A model generated the notes under the pieces. That model searched no databases. It was given only the letters and a program-made list of their open reading frames with translations, and had not been told where the DNA came from. A stretch of 64,000 nt of DNA, taken from assembly GCF_000731675.1 (NCBI RefSeq), contig NZ_JMIT01000001.1, positions 1,425,526 through 1,489,525 on the forward strand, in the 5' to 3' direction. This DNA comes from Pseudomonas capeferrum. GTDB taxonomy: Bacteria; Pseudomonadota; Gammaproteobacteria; Pseudomonadales; Pseudomonadaceae. Within the stretch, counting starts at the first letter, position 1. Each line of letters begins with the position of its first letter. This document shows, one piece after another, positions 36,346 to 44,332 of the stretch. Made by a program: the position numbers and the translations under genes.

Positions 36346-36505
36346 AACGTGAATCCTGTAGCGACGCTTGGACCGGTACGGGGACAGGCACAGCGCTAAG
36401 CGAGTCGGTGCATGGCCATCAACTTGATATTCAAGGAGATGTGCGAAGGTTGGGGGCGTGATCTTACCCCAATTGACAGCCGCTGAATGAAAGAAGGACT
36501 GCCGG

Positions 36506-36547
36506 CTAGTGTGGTGTTTCATTGGCACTTCTGAAACACCACACTAG
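36506..36547. repeat. 16-bp perfect inverted repeat at the end of the nuclease-helicase gene
   Basis: CTAGTGTGGTGTTTCA and its exact reverse complement are separated by 10 nt. The right arm contains the TAG stop of the helicase gene. The left flank on the minus strand is pyrimidine-rich (CCTTCTTTC) but has no proper T-tract. It may be a terminator or a binding site for the adjacent recombinase. The rest of the 36346-36505 gap holds a -10-like TAAGAT (minus, 36462-36467). Confidence 0.75.
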
Positions 36548-38805
36548 TTAATAGCCGTCTGCCACCATCCGGGAAACATCTGCTGCACCCGCGCCTCGGC
36601 GAAGCGTTCGTCGATCAGCACCAGCACGCCTTGGTCCTGATCCCCGCGTATGACCCTGCCCGCCGCCTGAATGACCTTGCGCACGCCTGGGTACAGATAG
36701 GCATAGTCAAAACCGGCGCCAAACTGGCGCCCCAGGCGCTGCTTGAACTGTTCGTTGACGGGGTTGACCTGGGGCAGGCCGAGCGTGGCGACAAACGCCC
36801 CGATCAACCGCGTGCCGGGTAAATCCACCCCTTCCCCAAACGCTCCGCCCAGCACCGCAAAGCCAACGCCGCAGCCGTCCAGCACAAAACGATCGAGAAA
36901 TGCCTGACGCGCCGCTTCGTTCATGCCCGCCGCTTGGGCCCAGTGGGGAATGTGGCCGTAACGCTCAGCCAACAAAGCGGCCACTTGCTGCAAGTATTCG
37001 AAGCTGCTGAAAAACGCCAGGTAGTTGCCGGGCTTGCGCTGATACTGCTCGGCGATCAGTTCGACAATCGGTGCCAGCGAGGCGTGGCGCTCACGATAAC
37101 GGGTCGACACCTGGCTGGCGATGCGCACTTCGAGCTGCTCGGCGCGGAACGGCGCCGCCACTTCCAGCCAGGCCGTGTTGGCCGGCATGCCGAGCAGGTC
37201 ACTGTAGAAATGCCGTGGGCTCAGCGTGGCGGAAAACAGCGTTACGCTGCGCGCCGCCTGTATGCGAGGCGCCAACAGCCGCGCCGGGGTGATATTGCGC
37301 AGGCACAGGGTCGCCAGCCGCCGCTTGCGCAGGCTGTCGCGCACGGTAATGTCGAAGATGAAATGCTCGTCGAACAGTTCAGCGACCCGACTGAATTGCA
37401 ACGCCAGGTAGAAAAACTGCAGCACCTGCGCATCCACCTCGGCAGGTGCCTGATTCAAGCGCTCCTGAATCAGCCCGATGCATTGCTGCAAGGCACGCAA
37501 GAAGGCATCCGGCAACTGCTCGCTGGCCTGATACGGCGCCCGCTGCTCTTTGTACAACGCGTTCCACTGCCGGTTGAGGCGGTCCAGCGCACTGCTCAAC
37601 CCTTGTGGCTTGCTCTGGCGCAAGGCAAGCAACTGGCCTTGATCCAGGCTGGCGCTGTACATGCCGCGACCGCGCTCGACCAGGTTGTGCGCTTCGTCCA
37701 CCAGCACCGCCACCCGCCATTGGTTGGCCTGGGCCAGGCTGAACAGCAAGGCATGGGCATCGAAGTAATAGTTGTAATCGGCCACCACCAGGTCCACCCA
37801 GCGGGCCATTTCCTGGCCTAAGTAGTACGGACATACCTGATGCGCCAAGGCCACTTCGCGCAGCTGGGCACGGTCCAGCAAGGGCAACCCTGCCGCCGCC
37901 TCGCGGGCAGCGGGCAGGCGGTCGTAGAAACCCTGCGCCAAGGGGCAGGACTCGCCATGGCAGGCCTTGTCGGGGTGCTCGCAGGCCTTGTCACGGGCAA
38001 TCAGCTCCAGGGTACGCAAGGCCGGTTGCGGTGTGGCATCGGTAATCTGGCGCATGGCATCGAGGGCCAGCGCCCGGCCCGGTGTCTTGGCGGTGAGGAA
38101 GAACACTTTGTCGAGTTGCTGCGGCACCATCGCCTTGAGCAACGGGAACAAGGTACCCAGCGTCTTGCCGATGCCGGTACTGGCCTGCGCCATCAGGCAG
38201 CGGCCTGTGCTCACAGCCTTGTACAGGGTCTCGGCCAACTGGCGCTGGCCCTGGCGGAACTGTGCATAGGGGAAGCCCAGGGCCTGCAGACCGCGGTCGC
38301 GCTCGGCCAGGCGCTGTTGCTGATGCTCGGCCCAGCGCAGAAAGCGCCGGCACTGGGTCTCGAAGAAGGCTTGCAGCTCGGCAGCACTGTGGTGCTCGCT
38401 GATCAGCGTCTGGCCGTCACTGTCCACGTCCAGGTACACCAAAGCCACATCGATTTCCGGCAATTGCCGCGCCTGGCACATCAGCCAGGCATAGACCTTG
38501 GCCTGCGCCCAGTGCAGCTGACGATGGTTGGCCGGCTGGCGCGCGAGGTCGCCGCGGTAGGTCTTGATCTCTTCCAGGCGATTGCAGTTGGGGTCGTAAC
38601 CGTCGGCGCGGCCTCGCACCCTGAGGCTTTCGAACTGGCCTTCGAGGGCAACTTCCGACTCATAGTCGGCGGCGCGCCGCGCCACCACCCGCCGATGCCC
38701 TTCCATGCCCTCCTGGGCGGTGGGCGATGGGGTAAAGCGCAGGTCCAGGTCGCCGACCTTGGCACTGAACTCGCACAAGGCGCGCACGGCTACGCTGTAG
38801 CTCAC
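36544..38805 (-). CDS. Cas4-like nuclease fused to XPD/DinG-type FeS helicase
   Basis: A 753-residue protein. The N-terminal RecB/Cas4-type nuclease motifs are D68 in GRADGYD, E79-I-K81 in LEEIKT, and Q101-xxx-Y105 in QAKVYAW. An SF2 DEAD_2 helicase follows, with Walker A ASTGIGKT, FeS cysteines in DKACEHPDKACHGESCP plus a later C in QVCPYYLG, and the box VDEAHN. The C-terminal helicase motif GAFGEGVDLPG is present. GTG at 38805 overlaps the Fan1 stop by 4 nt (GTGA). It probably processes branched or crosslinked DNA with Fan1. Confidence 0.9.
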   Translation of the reverse strand: MSYSVAVRALCEFSAKVGDLDLRFTPSPTAQEGMEGHRRVVARRAADYESEVALEGQFESLRVRGRADGYDPNCNRLEEIKTYRGDLARQPANHRQLHWAQAKVYAWLMCQARQLPEIDVALVYLDVDSDGQTLISEHHSAAELQAFFETQCRRFLRWAEHQQQRLAERDRGLQALGFPYAQFRQGQRQLAETLYKAVSTGRCLMAQASTGIGKTLGTLFPLLKAMVPQQLDKVFFLTAKTPGRALALDAMRQITDATPQPALRTLELIARDKACEHPDKACHGESCPLAQGFYDRLPAAREAAAGLPLLDRAQLREVALAHQVCPYYLGQEMARWVDLVVADYNYYFDAHALLFSLAQANQWRVAVLVDEAHNLVERGRGMYSASLDQGQLLALRQSKPQGLSSALDRLNRQWNALYKEQRAPYQASEQLPDAFLRALQQCIGLIQERLNQAPAEVDAQVLQFFYLALQFSRVAELFDEHFIFDITVRDSLRKRRLATLCLRNITPARLLAPRIQAARSVTLFSATLSPRHFYSDLLGMPANTAWLEVAAPFRAEQLEVRIASQVSTRYRERHASLAPIVELIAEQYQRKPGNYLAFFSSFEYLQQVAALLAERYGHIPHWAQAAGMNEAARQAFLDRFVLDGCGVGFAVLGGAFGEGVDLPGTRLIGAFVATLGLPQVNPVNEQFKQRLGRQFGAGFDYAYLYPGVRKVIQAAGRVIRGDQDQGVLVLIDERFAEARVQQMFPGWWQTAIN

Positions 38806-40493
38806 GCCGCCTCGCTCCAGCGCACATGGCACACCGCAACGGGCAGGCCCTGCGCACGGCAGAACTCCAGCCAGCGCAACTGGTTGTCTTGCAGGCGGTC
38901 GCCCGGCCCCTTGACCTCGACCATGCGATAACCACCCTGGTCGGGCCAGAACTGGATCAGGTCGGGCATGCCGGCGCGGTTGTTGCGGATGTCCTGCAAC
39001 AGCCGCAGGAAGCATTGCTTCAGATGGGCGGGCGGCAGGCAGGCCAGCGCCTGTTCAAGCAAGGTTTCGCTGAGCATGGGCCAGAACACGAACGGCGACT
39101 GCAGGCCTTGCTTGGCGGCATAGCAGTCGAGAATAGCCTGGCGATGGCTGCCATCGTCCAACCGCCCCAGGCAGCGCTCGAACTGGGCACTGCGCCGTTG
39201 CTGGAAGTCGCTGTCGTGCAAGTCCTGGGGGGCGGCCTGAAACGGGTTGAAGAACGCGCCCGGTACCGGCGCGAAAATCGCTTCCCAGCACAACAGGCCG
39301 AACAGGCTGTTGAACAACGTGTTTTCCACGTAATGAACCTGCCCTCCGGCCTCGGCCAAGTGTTGGCGCACGGCCTCCTCGACGCCCAAGGCGGCGTGCT
39401 CGCGGGGCAGCTCCAGTTCGATCAGTTGCAGTTGCGCTGCGCGCTGGCGCCGTTGCGGCGGCCCGCCGAGCTTGCGCGCCAGGCGCGGCAGCATGCGTTC
39501 GAGCGCCTGCACCTCCAGCGCGTTGGCCGGGGCCGCAGCCAGTTGCAGGGCAAGCGCATGTGCCTGTGGCCACTGTTCGCTGCGCTCCAGCACGCGTACC
39601 TGGCGGATACGCGCCTGGGCATGGCTGCACTGGCCATATACGGCCATGGCTTGGTCCCAGTCACCCTGGCGTTCGCATTGCTGGCCCAGGGCGAACAGCA
39701 GGCGGGCATGGCGCCGGGCCAACCAGGGGTTGTCACTGTGCAGCCCTGTCATCGCGCCGAGGATCGACAGCGGCTCGTCACCTTGCTCCAGCCGCTCGGC
39801 GCACTGGTGCAAGGCCATGGCCAGGTCGACCTCGGCGCGATGGCGCAGGGCCCGCGAATCGCTGCTGAAAGGCACGCGCTCGTAGCGCAACAAGCCAAGG
39901 TCGGCGAGTACGAAGTCCGACCAGTCCTGGTACAGGTTGCCGAAGAACAACAGGCGCATGCGGTCACACAACGGTTGCAGGCACCACTGGAAGATGCGCA
40001 CGTCGCTGTCGGCAAACCACTGCGTCAACGGCCGGGGCGCGAGCCCCAGGGGTTGCAGCTGTGCGAGCAGGTCGTGCTTGGCGGCCCGTGGGCGGCTCAA
40101 CTGCCCGGCGAAGCACTGCGCCAGCTCGTCCTTGCGCAGCATGGTGAACAGCTGTTCCAGCGCCAATTGTGCAGGCTCCCGCACCCATCCCAAGGCCTGC
40201 AGCGGCTGCAAGGCCTGCTCGGTATCGCCGACTTCGGCGTACACAAGCTTGTCACTGCGAAACAGCTCGCCCTTGCGCATGACCATACGCACCATCAGGG
40301 CCTGGGCGCGGCTGTCCAATTGGGCAAAGGCCTGGATGAACGCCAGCTCCTGCTCGTCGAGCAGGTCGTCATAGCGCTGTTCGACCCATGACAGCACCTG
40401 GCGAAAGTTGTGCAGGTAATAGAACGGGTCGTCGACGGAATGGGCAATCACGGGGCAAGGTCGGGCAGTGGAGAATGGATACTGGTTATACAT
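38802..40493 (-). CDS. Fan1-type VRR-NUC structure-specific nuclease
   Basis: A protein of about 563 residues. It has N-terminal helical SAP-like/TPR-like regions (EQELAFIQAFAQLDSRAQALMVRMVMRKGELF; repeated helices at 300-400) and a C-terminal VRR-NUC domain with catalytic residues in NRAGMPDLIQFW and RMVEVKGPGDRLQDNQ. This is the bacterial homologue of FAN1, which unhooks interstrand crosslinks; the P. aeruginosa enzyme is structurally known. The ATG at 40493 has only a weak ribosome site; GTG 40457 is possible. It is the first gene of a two-gene operon with the helicase. Confidence 0.92.
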   Translation of the reverse strand: MYNQYPFSTARPCPVIAHSVDDPFYYLHNFRQVLSWVEQRYDDLLDEQELAFIQAFAQLDSRAQALMVRMVMRKGELFRSDKLVYAEVGDTEQALQPLQALGWVREPAQLALEQLFTMLRKDELAQCFAGQLSRPRAAKHDLLAQLQPLGLAPRPLTQWFADSDVRIFQWCLQPLCDRMRLLFFGNLYQDWSDFVLADLGLLRYERVPFSSDSRALRHRAEVDLAMALHQCAERLEQGDEPLSILGAMTGLHSDNPWLARRHARLLFALGQQCERQGDWDQAMAVYGQCSHAQARIRQVRVLERSEQWPQAHALALQLAAAPANALEVQALERMLPRLARKLGGPPQRRQRAAQLQLIELELPREHAALGVEEAVRQHLAEAGGQVHYVENTLFNSLFGLLCWEAIFAPVPGAFFNPFQAAPQDLHDSDFQQRRSAQFERCLGRLDDGSHRQAILDCYAAKQGLQSPFVFWPMLSETLLEQALACLPPAHLKQCFLRLLQDIRNNRAGMPDLIQFWPDQGGYRMVEVKGPGDRLQDNQLRWLEFCRAQGLPVAVCHVRWSEAA

Positions 40494-40501
40494 ACAGATC
40501 G

Positions 40502-40585
40502 ACGGACCTGGCAATAGCCGTAGGTCCGTTCTGTTGTATGGGGGGCGGGCTTGCGTCGCGAAAGGCCGCCCCACAGGGATCTGCG
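40502..40585. repeat. Hairpin and REP-like element in the Fan1-MFS gap
   Basis: ACGGACCT/AGGTCCGT (40502-40529) forms an 8-bp hairpin. It is followed by a REP-like unit (GGGGGGCGGGCTTGC then GTCGCGAAAGGCCGCCCC). It separates the end of the sugar-acid operon from the Fan1 promoter region. Confidence 0.6.
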
Positions 40586-40594
40586 CCCGATCGA

Positions 40595-41911
40595 TTACTC
40601 GGTCACACCTGCCAGTGTCCCCGACTCGACCTTGGCACTGCCGATCGGCGCCTTCAGCAGCAGGAAGTAGGCCACCGCCGAGCACAGCGCCACGATCGCG
40701 CTGATCATGAACGCCGTGTTGAACGAGCCCGAGTACTGAATGCTGAAGCCGGTGACGATCGGTGCCACGGAGCCTGCAATGTAGCCGCCGAAGTTCTGGA
40801 TCGAGCCGAATGACGCCACCCGCGGGCTGTCGACGATGGTGTTGACGATCATCCAGGCGGTGGCACTGGCCATGTTGATGCTGAACAGCGCCAGGCACAG
40901 CAGGATCACGCAGCCGGTCAGGCCGCTGACGTAGGACAACGGCAGGGTGAACAGCGCGGCCAGCACCAGGCCGGTGATGACGCTGAACTTGCGGCTGCCA
41001 AGGATGCTCATGCCCCGCTTGACCAGCAGGTCGCAGAAGCGCCCGGCTACGATCGTGCCCGCCGCGCCGAAACCATAGGCCAGCGACACCACCCAGGCAG
41101 TCTTGTACAGGTCCAGCCCGTGCTCACGTTCGAAGTAACCGGGCAACCAGGTCAGGTGCAGCCAGAGCATGTAGATCACGCCCATGAAGCCCAGTACCGC
41201 TCCCCAGGTGCTGCGGTGCTTGAACAGGTCGAGCCAGCCCGCGAAGTACGAAGGCTTCGCCGCCTGCGGGATGGCCGTGGCTGGCGATTGCTTGTGCGCG
41301 TTCGGCAGCGGTTTGCCTTCGGCGGCGAGCTCGGCCAGGTACTGCGCCTTGCTCTTGTAGAAGGTCAGCCAGCACAGCGCCAGCACCACGCCGATCAGGC
41401 CGGTAATGATGAACATGCCACGCCAGCCGAAATTGACCATGAACAGGGTCAGCAAGGGCGGCGCCAGGCATGGGCCCAGGCAGGTCGAGGACCAGACGAT
41501 GCCAGTCGGGGTACCGCGTTCATTGGCATCGAACCATTCGGACAAGGCCTTGGCCGCCGACGGGAACATCGGCGCCTCGCCAATCCCCAGTAACACACGC
41601 AGGCCCATGAAGCCGGCAAAGCTGTTGACCATGCCGAAAGTGGCCTGGGCCACCGACCAGGCCAGCAACGAGGCGCCCAGGGCGATCTTGCTGCCCAGGC
41701 GGTCGATGATCATGCCCATCGGCAACTGGGCAAAGGCGTAGGCGATGGAAAACGCCGACAACAGAATGCCCATCTGCGAGGGGCTGATCATCATGTCTTT
41801 CTGGATCGAGGTGTTGGCGATCGACAGCGCGCTGCGGTCCAGGTAGTTGACGATGCCGATCAACAGCAGGAACACGACGGTGAGGCGCTGATACTTCTTC
41901 ATAGGGTTCAT
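40595..41911 (-). CDS. MFS transporter, anion:cation symporter family (sugar-acid uptake)
   Basis: A 438-residue, 12-helix transporter. The N-terminal NYLDRSALSIA, MGMIIDRLG and the RVLLGIGEAPMFPSAAKALSEWF stretch are typical of the ACS family (GudP, ExuT, GarP types), which import hexuronates and aldarates with protons. It is the last gene of the garD-ALDH-Ldh-FAH operon, 90 nt after the FAH gene. A strong CA motif overlaps its ribosome-binding region. Confidence 0.93.
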   Translation of the reverse strand: MNPMKKYQRLTVVFLLLIGIVNYLDRSALSIANTSIQKDMMISPSQMGILLSAFSIAYAFAQLPMGMIIDRLGSKIALGASLLAWSVAQATFGMVNSFAGFMGLRVLLGIGEAPMFPSAAKALSEWFDANERGTPTGIVWSSTCLGPCLAPPLLTLFMVNFGWRGMFIITGLIGVVLALCWLTFYKSKAQYLAELAAEGKPLPNAHKQSPATAIPQAAKPSYFAGWLDLFKHRSTWGAVLGFMGVIYMLWLHLTWLPGYFEREHGLDLYKTAWVVSLAYGFGAAGTIVAGRFCDLLVKRGMSILGSRKFSVITGLVLAALFTLPLSYVSGLTGCVILLCLALFSINMASATAWMIVNTIVDSPRVASFGSIQNFGGYIAGSVAPIVTGFSIQYSGSFNTAFMISAIVALCSAVAYFLLLKAPIGSAKVESGTLAGVTE

Positions 41912-41917
41912 TGGGTG

Positions 41918-41937
41918 GCCTTTATTATTATTGTTGC
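41918..41937 (-). promoter_or_regulatory. Hfq/Crc-type CA motif at the MFS start
   Basis: On the minus strand CAACAATAATAATAAAGG holds five AAN triplets ending in the AAAGG ribosome-binding site, 7 nt before the ATG. This is a near-ideal target for Hfq/Crc catabolite repression; control is inferred. Confidence 0.7.
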
Positions 41938-42001
41938 AGCGCCTTCAGCGCCTTGGCGGTCCATCTATCCTGTTGCGTTCATCCCTGGGGCACGGCAGCC
42001 G

Positions 42002-43219
42002 TCAAGGCTGGCGTGCCTTCACCGCTGCTTCGAGCAGGCCGCGCCGGCTCAGGCTGTCGATCAGCGCGCGCAGGCCGAAGCCCCATTGCGGCGCCTGGTC
42101 GCTGGTGGTCACACGGTTGCACAAGGTACCCAGTTGCGCGTTGCTGATGGCGACCAGGTCGCCTGGCTTGTGGGTGAAGCCGTTGCCGGGCTGGTCGCGG
42201 TCCTGCTTGGGGGCGAACAGAGTACCGAGAAACAGCACCAGCCCGTCGGGGTACTGGTGGTTTTCGTTGAGGGTCTGCTGCACCAGGTCTTGCGGGTCAC
42301 GGCTGATCTGGCGCATGGAGCTGCGGCCAGAAAGGATGAAGCCGTCCTGGCCTTCGACACGCAAGTCCACTTCGGCGTTACGCACATCGTCCAGGCCAAA
42401 GCTTTCATCGAACAGGCGCAGCAATGGCCCCAGCGCGGTGGAGGCGTTGTTGTCCTTGGCCTTGGACAGCAGCAAGGCACTGCGCCCCTCGAAGTCGCGC
42501 AGGTTGACATCGTTACCCAGCATGGCGCCCTTGATGCTGCCGTCGCTCGATACCGCCAGCACCACTTCCGGTTCCGGGTTGTTCCAGCTGGAATTGGGGT
42601 GGATGCCGATGTCGGCGCCATGCCCGACCGCCGACAGCGGCTGCGCCTTGGTGAACACTTCGGCGTCTGGGCCAATGCCCACTTCCAGGTATTGCGACCA
42701 AAGGCCCTGCTCCACCAGCACCTTGCGCAGCGCTTCGGCCTGGGCAGAACCCGGGATGATCTGCGAGAGGTCCGCACCGATGCGGCTGGCCAGGGTGTCG
42801 CGGATGGCATCGGCCTTGGCCGGGTCGCCCTTGGCCTGCTCTTCCACAACCCGCTCCAGCAGGCTGGCGGCAAAGGTCACACCGGCGGCCTTGACCGCTT
42901 GCAGGTCGATCGGCGCCAGCAGCCAGGGCAAACGTGCGTCACGCTGGCTGGGGTCGCTGTTGCGCAGCAACGCCGGCAGAGCGATCAACGCCTCGGGCAA
43001 CGGCAGCGCGCGCAGATAAGCAACCGGGTCGGCCACTTCGAGCAAGGCCGAAACGGTCGCTACATGGGCGCTGATATCGTGCACGGCGCCCGCCTTGACC
43101 AGCACCACGGCGGGGCCCTGATCGGGCAGCCAGACCCGGCCGACCCAGGTGCCGCTGTCGAACACGGCGATGTCGTGGCTTAGTTGCAGCGGGGGCGTGG
43201 CATTCGATTGGTCGGTCAT
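42002..43219 (-). CDS. Fumarylacetoacetate hydrolase-family enzyme (AraD1-like)
   Basis: A 405-residue protein of the FAH superfamily, longer than the 280-residue core enzymes. It has EVVLAVSSDGSIKGAMLGNDVNLRDFEGRSALLL in the metal-binding C-terminal half, where acidic residues coordinate magnesium. Relatives include dehydratases and hydrolases of 2-keto-3-deoxy sugar acids and of 2,4-diketo-3-deoxy-L-fuconate. The ATG at 43219 (MTDQSN) has AAGGG upstream, preferred over 43249. It lies 26 nt after the Ldh-family gene in the same operon. Confidence 0.88.
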   Translation of the reverse strand: MTDQSNATPPLQLSHDIAVFDSGTWVGRVWLPDQGPAVVLVKAGAVHDISAHVATVSALLEVADPVAYLRALPLPEALIALPALLRNSDPSQRDARLPWLLAPIDLQAVKAAGVTFAASLLERVVEEQAKGDPAKADAIRDTLASRIGADLSQIIPGSAQAEALRKVLVEQGLWSQYLEVGIGPDAEVFTKAQPLSAVGHGADIGIHPNSSWNNPEPEVVLAVSSDGSIKGAMLGNDVNLRDFEGRSALLLSKAKDNNASTALGPLLRLFDESFGLDDVRNAEVDLRVEGQDGFILSGRSSMRQISRDPQDLVQQTLNENHQYPDGLVLFLGTLFAPKQDRDQPGNGFTHKPGDLVAISNAQLGTLCNRVTTSDQAPQWGFGLRALIDSLSRRGLLEAAVKARQP

Positions 43220-43245
43220 GTGGGTACCCTTGTTGTCATTGTCAT

Positions 43246-44316
43246 TCATTGAGCCAGCGCCTGTGAAAGTGGCGCCAGTTGCAACTGCCCAGCCAACTGG
43301 TCGAGGTCATCGAGCACGTGCGCCGACAGGTTCATCCCCTCCTCCAGCGCGTGTCGGCGCAAGGCCAGGCCGGCCTGGCCTGGCAGGCGTACCGGGCGTT
43401 CGGGGTCTACCGGGCGGCTGGCGAGGACCAATTGGCCGAGGAAGCTGGTTTCGTCGGTGAATGCTTGCAGGCCGCCGAAAAAGCGCGGGTCGATGACCAC
43501 GGCGGTGGCCGACGCGCCCCACTGGTCCGGGGCGTCCTTGCGGCCATGGCCGGCCAGCCCCGAGGTCAGCGCCTCGACCAGAATCGCCAAGGCAAAGCCC
43601 TTGTGACCAAAGGCCTGGCCGCCCAGCGGCAGGATGCTGCCCTGCGGCTGGCTGAAGAAGTCGCGCGGGTCATCGCTCAGTTGGCCGTCGTTGCTCATCA
43701 GCACCGGGTGCGGCAGCTTGCTGCCGGCATCACGGCACTGGCCGACCAGGCCCAGGGTCACGGTGGACATGCTCACATCCAGCAGGATCGGCTCGCCCTG
43801 GGTCGGTATGCCGGCGGCAATCGGGTTGGGCGTGAACACCGGGTCGACCCCGCCATGGGCACAGACCAGCCCCACCGACGGGTCCGACGAATACACCAGG
43901 GCCACCAGGCCACGGTCGGTGTAGGGTTTCAGGTACGCTGCCAGGCAGCCGATGTGCGCGGCCCGGCGCACCACAGCAATGCCGATGCCCTGTGCACTGG
44001 CCCCTGTGGCCGCGCAGTCGAGGGCGCGGCTGACGCAGTACGGGCCGAGCAGGTAATGGCCGTCGAACAGGCTGGAGACCCCGCTGTCCGACACCTGCTC
44101 CAGCACCTGGGCTTGCGCCTTGACCTGCCCGCTGAGCATACCGCCGATATAGCGGCTGACCAGGTTCAGGCCATGGGTGCGATGGCCCAGCAATTCGCCT
44201 TCGAGCAGCACCTGGGTCACCACTTGGGCGACCTCGGCATCGGCACCTGCCTTTTCGAACAGTTGCTCGACGAAAGCAGTGATTACCTGCACGTCGTAGC
44301 GTCTGGTTTGAGTCAT
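43246..44316 (-). CDS. Ldh/malate-dehydrogenase-family NAD(P) oxidoreductase
   Basis: A 356-residue member of the type-2 malate/L-lactate dehydrogenase family (with 2,3-diketo-L-gulonate reductase and piperideine carboxylate reductase). Features are GHRTHGLNLVSRYI, IAVVRRAAHIGCLAAYLKPY with the catalytic histidine, and FGHKGFALAILVEALTSGLAG. It reduces or oxidises a 2-keto or 2-hydroxy acid. The ATG at 44316 has GGAG upstream. It sits between the aldehyde dehydrogenase and FAH genes. Confidence 0.9.
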   Translation of the reverse strand: MTQTRRYDVQVITAFVEQLFEKAGADAEVAQVVTQVLLEGELLGHRTHGLNLVSRYIGGMLSGQVKAQAQVLEQVSDSGVSSLFDGHYLLGPYCVSRALDCAATGASAQGIGIAVVRRAAHIGCLAAYLKPYTDRGLVALVYSSDPSVGLVCAHGGVDPVFTPNPIAAGIPTQGEPILLDVSMSTVTLGLVGQCRDAGSKLPHPVLMSNDGQLSDDPRDFFSQPQGSILPLGGQAFGHKGFALAILVEALTSGLAGHGRKDAPDQWGASATAVVIDPRFFGGLQAFTDETSFLGQLVLASRPVDPERPVRLPGQAGLALRRHALEEGMNLSAHVLDDLDQLAGQLQLAPLSQALAQ

Positions 44317-44332
44317 GCCTGGCACTCCACGA

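Noticed and set aside
36346..36528. N-terminal extension of the tyrosine recombinase
   Set aside because: The extension crosses the large inverted repeat, lacks a ribosome site and exceeds family length; GTG 36345 has AGGA at proper spacing.
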